Positions 1-11,838 of a stretch of 64,000 bases of DNA are shown in pieces. Under the pieces are notes generated by a model that worked only from the letters and a program-made list of their open reading frames with translations, ran no database searches and had not been told where the DNA came from. Positions within the stretch are counted from its first letter, which is position 1; the number at the start of each line of letters is the position of its first letter. Source of the stretch: Beta vulgaris subsp. vulgaris (taxonomy: Eukaryota > Streptophyta > Magnoliopsida > Caryophyllales > Amaranthaceae). The translations under genes and the position numbers were made by a program. The DNA lies in contig NC_079209.1 of NCBI RefSeq assembly GCF_026745355.1, positions 23,428,372 through 23,492,371 of the forward strand, in the 5' to 3' direction.

Positions 1-1411
1 TAAGAATGTGATAGAAGAGATAAAGGAGGAATTCTTGAAGCAAGAACTGATTAGAGCAAGTAATAGCCCATTTGCTGCCCCTAGTCCCGGTGAAGAAAAA
101 AGATGGTGGATGGAGGATGTGTGTGGACCACATAAGCCTAAACTATAGTCAAGGAAAATTCCCTATTCTAGTGATTAAGGAGATTTTGGATGAACTTCAG
201 GGCACACAATTCTTCTCTAAACTAGACCTAAAATCTGGATACCACCAAATCAAAATGCACCCATCATAATCTCATAAATTGCCTTCAAAAACCCACTTTT
301 GCCCTATGGCCTCACTAATGCACTATCTACCTTCCATCTCTCATGAACCATATCTTCAAACCCATCCTAAGAAAATGTGTTCTTGTGTTTTTTGATGATA
401 TCCTAATATATGCCCCTCATTGGAGGCTCATCTACATCACTTCACCAAGTATTAGAGTTATTGTTGAACAACTCTCTTCATGTTAATATGAAGAAGTGTT
501 CCTTTGGAGTGAATGAGATTCACTACCTTGGACACATCATATCTATTAAGGGGGTGGAAACTGAACCTGATAAGATTAAAGTCATCACAGAGTCCTATAC
601 CTAGAAACCTCAAGCAACTAAGAAGGTTCCTAGGGCTCATTGGATATTACAGAAGTTTCATTCAAGATTATGGAAAAATTTGTAGACCCCTCACTCTCCC
701 ACTAAGGAAGAAGTCCTTCAAATGGAGTGAAGAAGCTACAAAATCAATTTGAGTTGCTCAAACTCAAAATGATCACCACCCTGTGTTGACTTTACTAGGC
801 TTTAACAAACCTTTCTTGATAGAAATTGATGCATCTAGGAAGGACATGGAAGTTATGCTCATGCAAAAAGGACACTCAATTGCATTCATCAGTAAAGCTT
901 TTTCTGAAAAAAAGCATACTGTTATTAGCTTATGAAGAGGAATTATTGGCTATTATCTTTACCATAAAAAAGGCAGCACTATCTCATGCTACTACCATTT
1001 ATGATAAGGTTGACCATAAGAGCCTAAAGTATATGCTTGATCGTAGATTGGGAACCCCTTATTATGATGAATACAAATCTGGGGTGGAGAACAAGGTGTT
1101 TGATGCCCTCTCCAGGGTCCTTAAGACTCAAATGTCATGCATAGACATCACTTCAGTCCACTCAACACTCCTCAATGATCTACAGACCCATTGACAGCAG
1201 GATATTGATCCATAAGCTGAAAGAAAACCCACCTAGTCACCCTCATTATAGTCGGGCTTATGAGAAACTATACAGGAAGGGCAAACCAGTTATTAAAGTT
1301 AGTGGATAGCTCCAGCAAACCATTCTAGAATGGCTACACACCTCTCTTATAGGAGGGCATTCAGGGATTGATGTAACCACAAGAAGGGTCGAAACAACGT
1401 CTTACTGGAAA
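1..1411 (+). pseudogene. Old Ty3/gypsy pol relic, segment 1 (RT, RNase H, start of integrase)
   Basis: This is the left-most piece of a decayed Ty3/gypsy pol that continues at 13300, 18203 and 19247. Conceptual translation in shifting frames shows reverse transcriptase motifs: PVLVKKKDGGWRMCVD near 80-130, FFSKLDLKSGYHQIKM near 210-260 and a FFDDILIY catalytic box near 385-410. RNase H features follow (IEIDAS near 820, DHKSLKYMLD near 1010, a VFDALSR-like end near 1100), then the first integrase residues. Several frameshifts and stops prevent any full-length product. The segment ends exactly at the 5-bp duplication (1407-1411, ggaaa) of the element inserted at 1412. The family is Ty3/gypsy with good confidence; the clade (probably a chromovirus) is not certain. 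The upstream part lies outside the window. Confidence 0.85.
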
Positions 1412-3941
1412 TGTAATCCCCCGTAAATTTATAGATTTTAATTTAGTTTAAAATAATTTAGTTATTTAAAAGGTTGACTATTTTGAAAAACAAAGGAATT
1501 ATTATAAGGATTTTACGGAAGTTAAAATATTTTCTTAAGGCATGCTTGAAAAATATTTGAAATATTATTTGAATTTGGAAAAAGGAGTTTAAATGGGCTT
1601 GAGGAACCCAAAAACTAACAGGACTAGGAAAAGGACTTCTAGTGATGTTTGGATTTTTTAAATCATCAATCATATTCATCATTCAATCCTACTTAAAACC
1701 CAATTTCCTTTTTCTAAGCCCAAAAGGAAAACATGCTTATAAATACCTTTAAATCCAAATATTTTACCCACACAAAATTCTCTCTCCTCCTCCCTCATAA
1801 GAAACTGGTGGTACCTTAAGATTTTCTCCTCTTCCACGTTTTTTTCGTTTTCTTCTTTTTTTTACTTTCAAGAAGCACTTTCTTCTTCAACAATAAACAC
1901 CACAACTTCACAACACCACCACCATCGCCGACCAGTGCTAATGCCGCCGCTGCCTTGGTGATGCCGACGCCTTCTTCTTTGTTCTTCTTCTTGTGTTGGT
2001 TTGATTACTTTTCTTCTTCCTCAAGTTTTGATTAAAGATTATTTTTTATGATTTATTTTATTACTAATTATGATTAAAAGCTTTAAATTACTGTTTTAAT
2101 GATGAATCTATGATTGTATAAATAATGTATTAAAAGAATAAAAATTCATATTTGATTATTATGTTTAAATTGGAATTTTAATTATCAAAGCATGGATTTT
2201 TAAGGTATTAAAGATTGGAAAATCATAGTAGCATGTTATAAACTATGAAATTGATTAAACTTATGAATTTAAGCATGTTTCAATATGTTTAAAGGAAGTT
2301 TTAATAAATTATAAGTTGCTGAAATTTTTACAAAGGTTGTTATTATTGGAGTTTTATGGATTTTAATGACTAGTATAGTAGTACTATACTAGGGAGTATA
2401 AGTAATTGAAGTTTTAATGATGAAATTAACTTTTAAATATTTTTAAAGGAGATTCAAAGTATTTTAAAGTTGCTCGAATTTATTTAGAGTATTGATTATA
2501 AATTTTATTGGTTGTTTAAGGCGGAGATTTCTCTGTAGGCGATTTCTAAAGTTGTCAAAGTGGCCTATCAATTTAACTACACAAGGTATATACAGACTTA
2601 TGTGTTGTTGATGTTGTATCATGATTTTAGGAAGGAAAGTTATGTAGTATAATGTATAGAAACTTTTTGAGTTCATATATGATTGCTATTATGTGGGATT
2701 TTACATATTTTATGCATGTGTGCGAACATGTTAAGTACGAAATTTAATTATGAGATTGATATCATGTTTGTATGAAATATTAATGCAAGCATGTTAGTTC
2801 GGAACTTTATTTATTAATTCACATGGGAGAATTGATATATTTATTAGTTGGATCATGATTGAATCATGTGTTCCCTTATATTATTATTTTCACTATTCTA
2901 TGAGGATTGTTGGTCTTATTTGGTAAGTTGATAATTTATGCCTTTGAAATGTAAGTTGGTTGTTGGCTAGGTTCAACAAATAAGAAGGATTGGAATAAAG
3001 AATGAATTAATCATCGACTGTAAGTTTTATTATCGATCACTTATCTAATCTTAAGATAAAAAGAATAAAGTTGTGAATGTTTGATTATATATTATCTGTG
3101 TTGCTTGTGTGTCATAAGAAGTAAAAATTGGTAAATCATGTAAAGTGAAAATTGGATAGTGATAAACTTTAGACTGGTGCACGTCTGAAGTTGGACAATC
3201 AGGAGTTGGGGTACATGGTGAGCGTGCCATGGCTTTCTTTGGGAATCAGATTGATTACTATTCCTATATTTATTTAAAAGATTTCTCGATATCATAGGTC
3301 ATCATTTGGAATACGGAGTCGCGCCTGTATTTCATCTTCCTAGGTGAAAGCTGGTTTTTAGTTAGACAACTCGGTCTAATGACTATTCCATTAAAGTAAT
3401 AAAAAAGTTGTTAAAGTTTAGTTCAGTAAAAATTATCTGTAGATTGTATGTTGTTATTATCCCTGCTTAATATTTATTAGTATCATGTTAGGAATGTTTA
3501 TTATTTATTATGAAGTACTCAACTTTGCTGACTACGTTCTTTGTTTGTATGTGTTGATCATGGCTTTGCCTTATTGATCCGTTGATGACCCATTCGTGTT
3601 GAGCATATTCTCTAATGCATTGACATCTACAGGTGTGCAGATGATGCATCATGGGATTTCGGGAATGGACAGCTTGTGTAGCATATTGATATATTTATTA
3701 TTTATAGTAGATACATTTATATTTAAGTTTGGTTTGAAGTTAGAGTTAACAATGTTGTTTGGTTTTAAAGTTACTTTGTTATTTATTATATTTCAATTCT
3801 AAAGTTTAGTTATATGTTTTGCGCTACAAAATTCTGAATAAGCCGATACGTTAGCACACGGGCGATAATGCTTTGATGATTCTCTAAGTTTTATATATGA
3901 AAATTATTTTTAAAAAAGAGAGAATTATCGAGGTGTTACAA
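1412..3941 (+). repeat. 5' LTR of the 11.9-kb gypsy element
   Basis: 2530 bp, TGTAATCCC...GTGTTACA. It aligns along its whole length with 10141-13299 once the MITE in that copy is removed. It contains a TATA box (1738-1745), a pyrimidine-rich leader with CACCACCACC tracts near 1900-1930, and no credible ORF. Confidence 0.92.
1738..1745 (+). promoter_or_regulatory. Putative LTR TATA box
   Basis: TATAAATA, conserved at the equivalent place in the right LTR (10510-10517). It is followed about 50 bp downstream by the CT-rich stretch typical of a retrotransposon R region. The role is inferred from position. Confidence 0.6.
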
Positions 3942-3944
3942 AGT

Positions 3945-3955
3945 GGTATCAGAGT
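3945..3955 (+). other. Primer binding site (initiator tRNA-Met type)
   Basis: TGGTATCAGAG begins 4 bp after the end of the 5' LTR. This is the usual plant tRNA-iMet complementary sequence and confirms the LTR boundary and plus-strand orientation. Confidence 0.88.
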
Positions 3956-5489
3956 TTTAGGTTATTTTAAAAATTTTAGACGCCTAACTAGGTAGTTATT
4001 TAAATGTATTTCTTAGAACTGAGCTCCTACTTATTCGTTGTGTTTAAGTTTATTTTTGAAACACGTTATTATTCTAAAATTAGCATTAGAAAAAAAAATT
4101 ATTCGAAAAATAATAAGGTTTGAATATTTTTTATGGGTCGGAATTTTTTCTTTTTTTCGAAATTTTTTTTTCGGAAAAAAATTATTATTAAGGCCCGAAA
4201 TTTTTATATGGTTCAAAATTTTTTATTATTTTTTCGAATTATTTTTTCCGAAAATAAGGTTCGATTTTTTTTATTGTGCAACGTTTTTATTTTATTTATT
4301 GTTTTTGAAAATTATACTTGTATTATTTGTTATTTTAATACTTCTAGTTTATTTTATTTTGTTGTATTGTGAGAATGGGTAGTATAGGAAGGGCATATAG
4401 GATAGAAATATTATATACCTGTATTAAATAGTTTGTTCAGCATGATTGTATTTTTCTTCCCTGGTAACTATTTATATGCTTGTGCGTATGTTGTAGGTGA
4501 TAACTACCTATTGTTTATTGTTCGAAATTGCGTTGAGGGAGAGTACTTTATATATCTATTGGAATATGCTCATTTGTTGTAGATCTCTAACCATGTCTGA
4601 CAGGCCAGCTAATAGAGTAGGAAGCTATCGTAGTCCTATTATAATAAGTGATGATGAAGGTGGCGTGAATAACTACACCAAACCTAAAGAATGTGTCTAT
4701 TATAATACTAAGGGCATAGATGAATTGAAGATGAGATCTTGACACCAGAAAGGTACAAGGAATCTAAGGACAAGAATGATGATTTTTCACCTTAGATCAT
4801 TAATTGCATATTTTTAATATATAAAAATAATATAATAGTGTTGGATAGTTGGCCAACACTGATTTGATTTATCTTATACTCCCCCCGTTTTATTTTAATT
4901 GTTACACTTTGATATTTTACACTATTCACAAATTTCACTTTGACCATTATTTGTGATTTATACTCGGATGAAAATATAATCATGTGGAATCTTGTTAGAT
5001 TCATCATAACATGTATTTTATTAATATGTACTTTTCATAATTTTTACAAATACAAAACTAAAGATATATGTCCTCAAAGTTTTGCATTGGCATGTGTGAA
5101 AAGTGTAAGTATGTAGATTAAAATGAAACGAGGGGGAGTAATGCTTTTTTTTTTCTTTTTAGGAAAATATAATATTATAGTTACAACAATTATTTAATAA
5201 TACCCTTTTGGAGGAATAAAAGTAAAATATTTATTTATTCGAGCGAACAAGAATTTATTCTGGGCACATGTTGGAAATCAATTTATTATTTAAATTTTTA
5301 TTATGTGATTAAATTCTTATTTGTTGTTTTTCCACGTGTGTGTTTTGATGCGAATATTTTCTCATGGATGATTATGTGGTTGCTAAAGAACAATTTGTGT
5401 TGTACTTGGAACTGTTTGAGAATTTGTTTGTTGATGCGGTCTTGTTTGATCAAATCAAATGTTGCCTTAATTTCAGGTCACACAGTAGG
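3956..5489 (+). other. Untranslated leader of the 11.9-kb gypsy element
   Basis: AT-rich leader between the primer binding site and gag. It includes a T/A-homopolymer tract (about 4080-4290) and the Stowaway MITE at 4879-5138. Short ORFs here are Phe/Ile-rich artefacts of the homopolymers. I see no gene. Confidence 0.6.
4879..5138. mobile_element. Stowaway (Tc1/mariner) MITE
   Basis: 260 bp bounded by inverted repeats. The left end reads CTCCCCCCGTTTTATTTTAA and the reverse complement of the right end reads CTCCCCCTCGTTTCATTTTA. TA dinucleotides flank it at 4877-4878 and 5139-5140. The CTCCC(T/C)CCGTTT(C/T)ATTTTAA terminus is the standard plant Stowaway signature. It has no coding capacity. 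It lies within the gypsy leader and so inserted after that element. Confidence 0.92.
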
Positions 5490-6353
5490 ATGGCTAACAG
5501 CAACAACGACCTAGCTGCGGCTATTCGCCTCTTGGCGGAAAATTGACTCAGGAGAGAGTTGAGCGTCCCGATATTGTTGGGGACATGTTTGAGAGGTTAG
5601 CTAAAGTTAAGCCATCATATTATAAGGGGTAAGCTTATCCTACCTTCCTAGAAAATCTTTGGGGTTGTGAACTGTCCAGAGGGCATGAGAGTGGGTCAGG
5701 TTGTGTTGTACCTTAAGGATGAGGCTGACTTATAGTGGAGAGAAAATGGAGCTAGACTGAGTGTGTGGAAGGATTCACTTGAGATGCTTTTGTTATTGCT
5801 TTAAGGGGGAAGTTTTACCTAGCTTTTATGAGAAAACAGAAGGCCCAAGAGTTCATTAACATTAGGATGGGTAGTATGACCATCTCTGAGTATTACAACA
5901 ATTTTGTAGCACTGTCGAGGTTTGCACCTGAGGTCGTAGCTACTGAGGAGTTGAAGGCTCAGAGGTTTGAGCAAGGGCTGACTAATGAGATATAGCTAGG
6001 GTTAGGAGGTGAGACCTTTATATCCCTAGATATTGTGTATGGGAGAGCCGCAAACATTTATGGACTTAGTCGAGGCGGGACAAAAAGAATGTTGTAGTAG
6101 GTGAGAAAAGGAAGGATTATAATGTTGGGGGAAATCAGGGGAAATTCAAGAGAAACCGAAATGGGAATTTCCAAGTAAGGAATCACCAGGACAACAAAAA
6201 TAAGGGTCGAACTGAGAGAGTGTATCACTGCAAGAAGTGTAGCAATAACAACCCTGGTAGAGACTGTAAGGGAGACCTAATAACTTGTAACTACTGCTAG
6301 AAGAAGGGCCATAGAGAGTCAGAGTGCTTTATTAAGCAATGGGAGTGGTAACC
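5490..6353 (+). pseudogene. Gag of the 11.9-kb gypsy element, broken
   Basis: The start ATG at 5490 opens MANSNNDLAAAIRLLAEN and then meets a stop. Gag similarity continues in other frames: RENGARLSVWKDS near 5735-5775, then KAQEFINIRMGSMTISEYYN near 5840-5895 and FEQGLTNEIQLGLGGE-like sequence near 5965-6015. A CCHC zinc knuckle region (YHCKKCSNNNPG...CNYC..KGHRESEC) lies at about 6220-6330, with its last knuckle crossed by a TAG stop. This is the retrotransposon capsid/nucleocapsid precursor. At least three frameshifts or stops make it non-functional. Confidence 0.8.
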
Positions 6354-6487
6354 AGGTCAGATTGGGGTTCAACCAGTAAGAAAACCAAGGTTCTAAGCAT
6401 GTAGGGTCGCATAACAACTAAGGGAACTATAGTAAGGCTACTAATGAGAACCTCAACCAAAATAAGGCTCCAGGTAAACTATACGTA

Positions 6488-6919
6488 ATGAGTCGCAATG
6501 AAGCTGAAAGATCTGCCTACGTAATTTCTAGTACTTTTTCTATTAACTCTATCCTTGTTAAAACATTGTTTGATTTGGGGGTGACTTATTCTTTTGTGTC
6601 GTCATCTGTCCTTAAGAGTCTAGGGTTAGTAGATTATAAGGAAATTGACTTTCCTATCAGTATACCTACTGGGGAGCTCATGAGGTGTACCAAATTGTGT
6701 AAAAATTTGCCTCTGAAGATAAGAGACTGTGTATTTCCATCTGATTTAATAGAGTTCATTTTGGGAGACCTAGATGACATTCTTGGGATGAACTGGTTAA
6801 GTCTCTACAAGGCCAATATAGCCTGTGAGGTTTTAAAGGTAGTGTTGAGAAACCCTTTGGAGAAATTGACTCCTATAGACATTTTTGGAAGCCTAAGAAC
6901 TTTGGGGTTATCTCTGTGA
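6488..6919 (+). pseudogene. Aspartic protease region of the 11.9-kb gypsy element
   Basis: An open stretch of 143 codons with the retropepsin layout. The strand carrying the catalytic site reads FDLGVTYSFVSSSVLKSLGL, where family members have D-S/T-G-A. The second half has the expected ILGMNWL motif before the RT linker. The catalytic triplet is changed to D-L-G, so the enzyme is probably inactive even though the frame is open. It lies between the zinc-knuckle remnant and the RT. Confidence 0.78.
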
Positions 6920-6959
6920 TGCAAGTGAGGAAATTGATGAAAAAGGGGTGTGAATTATT

Positions 6960-8377
6960 TTTCTATAGTGTGCAGGATGTGAGTAAGGAAGTTGCGGTGA
7001 ATATCAAGATGTCCCAATTGTGAACGAGTTTATGAATGTATTTCCAAGCAAGATTTCAGGTATGCCACTTGCGCGAGCTGTTGGGTTCACCATAGACTTA
7101 GTTCCCGGAACTGCACCTTATAGAACGGCACCACCTGAGATGAGTGAGTTGAACATGCAATTGCAGGAGTTGCTGGAGAAGAGTTATATTAGGCCTAGTG
7201 CATCACCTTGAGGAGCTCCTATATTGTTTGTGAAGAAGAAAGATGGGAGTATGAGGTTGGGAGTATAAGGTTGTGTATTGACTATAGGGAACTGAACAAT
7301 GTAACCATCAAGAACAAGTATCCTTTGCCTAGAATAGATGACCTATTCGATTACTTAGATGGAGCGAGTGTGTTCTCGAAGATTGATTTGCGCTGGGGTA
7401 TCACCAGTTGAGGGTAGAGGATAAGGATGTACTTAAGATTGGATTTAGGATGCGTTATGGTCACTATGAGTTCATTATAATGTCATTTGGGTTAACCAAT
7501 GCTCCTGTCATATTTATAGAGTTAATGGATAGGATTTTCCATGAGTTTCTAGATAAGCTCGTGGTAGTTTTCATTGATGATATACTGATATATTCGAGAA
7601 ACGAAGTAGAGCATGATGAGCAGTTGAAAATTATTTTGGAGACGCTTAGGAAGAATCAATTATATGCCAAGTTCACTAAGTGTGAGTTCGGTTCGGAGAA
7701 AGTAGCATTTTCGGGTCACTATGTGTCTAAGGAAGGAGTCTTTTTAGATCCTGCTAAGATTCAGTGAGTGGCCAACTCCAAAGAATGTGTCAGATATTAG
7801 AAGTTTCCTAGGTCTAGCTGGATATTATAGGATATTTGTGAAAGATTTATCGAAGATAGCGAGACATATGACGAATTTGATGAAAAAGGAGTCAAAGTTT
7901 GAGTGGAGTGAAAAGTGTGAACAAGCCTTTCAAATTTTGAAAGAGCGTTTAACCTCCACACCTGTTTTGACCCTATATGATGGGAATAAGGGATTTGAGG
8001 TGTATAGTGATGCTTCAAAGAATGGTTTGGGATTATGTTACAGCAGAATGGGAAGGTAATCGCGTATGCGTTGCGTCAGTTGGAAACCTTATGAGGCTAA
8101 TTACCTTACCCACGATCTAGAGTTAGCCGTCATAGTGTTTGCAGTGAAGATTTGGAGACATTACCTCTATGGGGCAACCTGTAAAATATTTACTGACCAT
8201 AAGAGCTTGAAGTACAATATCACCCAAAAAGACTTGAATATGAGGCAGAGGAGATGGTTGGAGTTGATTAAGGACTATGACCTAGACACCCAGTATCATG
8301 AGGAGAAAGCGAATGTAGTCGCCGATGCCTCGAGTAGAAAGGCTGAGCCTAAAAATTCTAAATCATGGGGAAAGTGA
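6960..8377 (+). pseudogene. Reverse transcriptase-RNase H of the 11.9-kb gypsy element
   Basis: RT motifs in order: NEFMNVFPSKISGMPLAR (7020), [20 protein letters not shown] (7277-7335), [13 protein letters not shown] (7363-7397), [10 protein letters not shown] (7486-7515) and the catalytic [11 protein letters not shown] (7564-7596). RNase H follows with VYSDASKNGLG (8002), [20 protein letters not shown] (8109) and [10 protein letters not shown] (8193). The frame is interrupted by a stop after YIRPSASP (7209), by frameshifts near 7395, 7770 and 8035, and by a further stop. The YxDD-equivalent IDD is preserved, but no continuous polyprotein remains. Confidence 0.87.
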
Positions 8378-8539
8378 GGCAAGACTGAGCACTTTATCTT
8401 TGGGGTTGTCAGTTTTCGATGAGATCAAGGAGGGTGAAGTTGGAGATGAGCATCTACATAAGATTAAGGAGAAAATGAAGCAAGGCAAGGAAGCCGACTT
8501 TATGATCCATGATGATGGAAGTTTGAGGTTTAAGGGAAG

Positions 8540-9900
8540 GTGGTGTGTACCACAAAAATGTAATGACCTTAAGAGGCGTCTTATGGATGAAGGGAATAAC
8601 ACCCCATATTCTGTGCACCCTGGGGTGACAAGTTGTACAAAGACCTTAAGGGTATATATCTGTGGCCAACATGAAGCGTGAGGTAGTCGAATATGTGTCT
8701 AAGTGTCTAACCTGTCAGAAAGTGAAGATAGATCATAAGAGACCGATGGGAAATGTTCAATCCTTAGAGGTAACTCGATGGAAGTGGAATTCTATTTACA
8801 TGAATTTTGTGACTACTTTGCCTAGGACGAGGAGTGAAAATGATACTATTTGGATTATTGTGGACCGAATGATGTAGTTCGCCGCATTTATACCTATTAA
8901 GAAGACATGGAAAAAGAAGCAACTTGCAAAGACGTACATTAGGCATGTAGTGAGATTGCATGGGGTTCCAAGGAATATTATTTCTGATCGTGATTCAAGA
9001 TTCCTCTCGAAATTTGGGAAAAAGGTCCAATTAAATCTTAGGACAACATTAAAGATGAGTACAACCTTTCATCCTGCGACCGATGGTCCGACTGAGAGGA
9101 CTAACCAAACCATGGAGGATATGTTGAGAGCATGCGCTATGATTTCCAAGGTAGTTGGGAGACCAATTAGACCTGATCGAATTTTCCTATAACAATAGCT
9201 GTCATGCGAGCATTAAGATGGCACCTTTTGAGGGACTATATGGACGGAAGTATAGAAGCCCCATTTGCTGGAATGACTTTCGTGAGAATATAGTCTTGGG
9301 GACAAAGTTTATTGAGGAAACCGTCAAAAATATCAAATTGATTCAGGGTAGAATTCAAGCTGTTCAAGATAGGCAAAAGTGTTATGCCGACTTAAAACGA
9401 CACGAAGATGAATTTGCAGTAGGTGATAAAGTGAGTATCACCAACTAAGGGAGTCATGAGATTTGGGAAAAAGGACAAGTTAAGTGCCAAACATGTAGGC
9501 CCATATGATATTTTGGAGCGAATTGAGAAAGTAGACTAGAGGTTGGCATTGTCAATGGACTTTGAGAAGATGCATGATGTGTTCCACATTTTCTAACTCA
9601 AGCGATATATCCCTGATGAGCGTCATGTTTTGGAGTCTGGGAGGATATAGATTGATAGTAGCCTCAAATATGAGGAAAGGCCTATGAAGATCCTTGACAG
9701 AAAAGTAGGATTTAGGGTTTAGGGTTAGTGAAAGGCTTGTGAAGATCATTGATAGTACACGCAATAAGGATATCCATATCGTGAAAGTACGTTGGTCTAA
9801 CCACGAGTCTGAAAAGGCAATGTGCGAAGCCGAAGATAAAATAAAGAAGAAATATCCAGAACTGTTCCTTGAGGCGAGTTACGAGGGCGTAACACTATAT
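8540..9900 (+). pseudogene. Integrase and C-terminal tail of the 11.9-kb gypsy element
   Basis: The HHCC region spans 8560-8730 (NNTPYSVHPG ... CLTCQKVKIDHKRP). In the catalytic core the first acidic residue is replaced (IYMNFVTTLP at about 8795, where relatives have MDFV). The second is present (IISDRDSRFL, 8975) and the glutamate is present (GPTERTNQTMED, 9085). The C-terminal part has YNNSCHASIKMAPFEGLYGR (about 9190) and, in other frames, tail motifs resembling DVFHxxxLKRYIPDE (about 9580) and EDKIKKKYPELF (about 9830-9870), as in chromovirus-type integrases. Multiple stops and shifts. The catalytic D-to-N change would itself abolish strand transfer. Confidence 0.85.
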
Positions 9901-9904
9901 CTTT

Positions 9905-9917
9905 AAGGGGGGTAGAA
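9905..9917 (+). other. Internal polypurine-tract-like sequence, not at the LTR
   Basis: AAGGGGGGTAGAA directly follows the pol tail and looks like a normal gypsy PPT. The LTR, however, starts 223 bp further on. See the finding on the duplicated PPT. Confidence 0.55.
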
Positions 9918-10127
9918 TGCGATAGAATTTCGCGCTTTTACCTATTTTTTAAGATTTTTATGCATTTTTATGCTTATTTTGGCGATTTGCACATGTCGGT
10001 GCAAAACAAATAGATTCTCCGCATAGAAAAATGTGTTCAAGAGTAACGAAAGTATTTCTGAAATAAAAATTTAGATCAAACTTTTCAAAATATAGGAGTT
10101 TTTTGTGTCAAGTTTGAAACTTCTTTT

Positions 10128-10139
10128 AAGAGGGGTAGA
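10128..10139 (+). other. Polypurine tract at the 3' LTR
   Basis: AAGAGGGGTAGA immediately precedes the TGTAAT start of the 3' LTR at 10141, the expected place for plus-strand priming. Confidence 0.72.
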
Positions 10140-11258
10140 CTGTAATCTCCCGTAAATTTATGAATTTTATAAATATATTTTAGTATATATATATATATAT
10201 ATTGAAATATGATTTAGTTTAAAATAATTTAGTTATTTGAAAGGTTGTTGACTATTTTGAAAGTCAAAGTAATTATTTTAAGGATTTAAGGAAGTTAAAA
10301 TATTTTGTTAAGACATACTTAAAAGATATTTGAAACACTATTTGGATTTGAAAAAAGGAGTTTAAATGGACTTGAGGAATCCAAATACTAATTGGACTAG
10401 GAAAAGGACTTTTAGTGATGTTAGGAGTTTTAAATCATCAATCCTATTCATCATTCAATCCTACTTAAAATCCAATTACCTTTTCCTAAGCCCAAAAGGA
10501 AAACATGCTTATAAATACCTTTAAACCCAAATATTTTACCCACACAAAATTTTCTCTCCTCCTCCCTCACAAGAGTACCTCAAGATTTTCTCCTCTTCCA
10601 TGCTTTTTTTCCTTTTCTTCTTCCTCTCCTCTCTTCTCTTTCAAGCAACACTTTCTTCTCGAACAAGAAACTCCACAACTTCACAACACCACCACCACCC
10701 TAACCACTACTGTTGTCGCCACGGCCTTGGTGTTGTCAGCGCCTTCTCCTTTGTTCTTCTTCTTATGTTAGTTGAATTACTTTTCTTCTTCCTCAGGTTA
10801 TGATTAAAGATTATGTTTTTATAATTTGTTTTAGTATTAATTATGATTAGAAGCTTTAATTTACAGTTTTAATGATGAATCTATGCTTATATAAATTATG
10901 TATTAAAAGAATAAATATTCAGATTTGATTATTATTTTTAAATTGGAATTTTAATTATCAAAGCATGGATTTTTAGGGTGTTAAAGATTGGAAAATCATA
11001 GTAGCATATTATAAATTATGAAATTGAATAAACTTATGAATTTAAGCATGTTTAAGTATGTTTAAAGGGAGTTTAAATAAATTATAAGTTGCTAGAATTT
11101 TACAAAGGTTGTTATTAATGGAGTTTTATGGATTTTAATGACTAAGTATAGTACTACTTTACTAGGGAGTATAAGTAATTGAAGTCTTAATGATGAAATT
11201 AACTTTTAAATATTTTTAAAGGAGATTTAAAGTATTTTAAAGTTGATGGAATTTATTT

Positions 11259-11838
11259 GAATTTTTTCCTTGAATAATGTAAAAGTGGGTTTTAATTCCC
11301 AAAATATGCCCAAAAAAATAAAAATTCCCTGCGTACCGTCCACATAGGACGGCACGCGAGAAACTTTTTTTTTGTTTTATCCCAGGTAAACCGCTACTCA
11401 GAGTAGCGGTTTATTTTATTTATAAACTGCTACTTTGAGTAGCGGTTTATGTGTATAAACCGCTACTCAAAGTAGCAGTTTATAAATATAAACCGCTACT
11501 CTGAGTAGCGGTTTACTTGGGCAAAATGTTCCAAGCACATATCAAACCCAACTTGATTAATAAACCGCTACTTGAAGTAGCGATTTACACAACATAAAAA
11601 AAATTTTTTTTTTTTTTTTTTGTAAACCGCTACTTCAAGTAGTGGTTTTACTTAAGTTGAAAAAAAAAATTTCTCGGCACTTGTAAACCGCTACTTCAAG
11701 TAGCGATTTTACTTAAGTTAGAAAAAATAAAAATTCTCGCGTGCCGTCCTACGTGGACAGTACGCAGGAAATTTTTATTTTTTTGGGCATATTTTGGGTA
11801 TTAAGACCCACTTTTGCATTATCCAAGGAAAAAATTTG
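11259..11838. mobile_element. Mutator-like MITE with ~100-bp terminal inverted repeats
   Basis: 580 bp inserted in the 3' LTR. The equivalent uninterrupted site is in the 5' LTR near 2475-2500. The terminal ~100 bp are inverted copies: left AATTTTTTCCTTGAATAATG, right (reverse complement) AATTTTTTCCTTGGATAATG, continuing through a CGTGCCGTCC-type GC-rich block. The flanking 9-bp repeats, aatttattt (11250-11258) and agtttattt (11839-11847), match except for one base. Long TIRs plus a 9-bp TSD are the Mutator superfamily hallmark. There is no coding capacity; the interior holds seven palindromes. Confidence 0.85.
11387..11710. repeat. Seven ~27-bp palindromes AAACCGCTACT...AGTAGCGGTTT
   Basis: Near-perfect inverted repeats start at about 11387, 11423, 11454, 11489, 11560, 11622 and 11682. 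Each arm is AAACCGCTACT with a 3-5 base centre that varies (CAG, TTG, CAA, CTG, TGA, TCA). Copies 2, 3 and 5-7 carry one or two mismatches. Spacing is irregular (about 31-71 bp), so this is not a simple tandem repeat. Confidence 0.9.

Noticed and set aside
3945..3955. A tRNA-Met gene fragment
   Set aside because: Only the tRNA-complementary primer site is present, next to an LTR; the same holds at 17995, 48438 and 60849.
4031..4382. Phe/Ile-rich ORFs of up to 114 codons
   Set aside because: Homopolymer translations in the gypsy leader.
10505..10803. Ser/Thr-rich ORFs in the right LTR
   Set aside because: Low-complexity leader sequence; not preserved in the other LTR.
11387..11710. A CRISPR-like array
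   Set aside because: The regular short repeats are palindromes inside a plant MITE, with irregular spacing and no cas genes.
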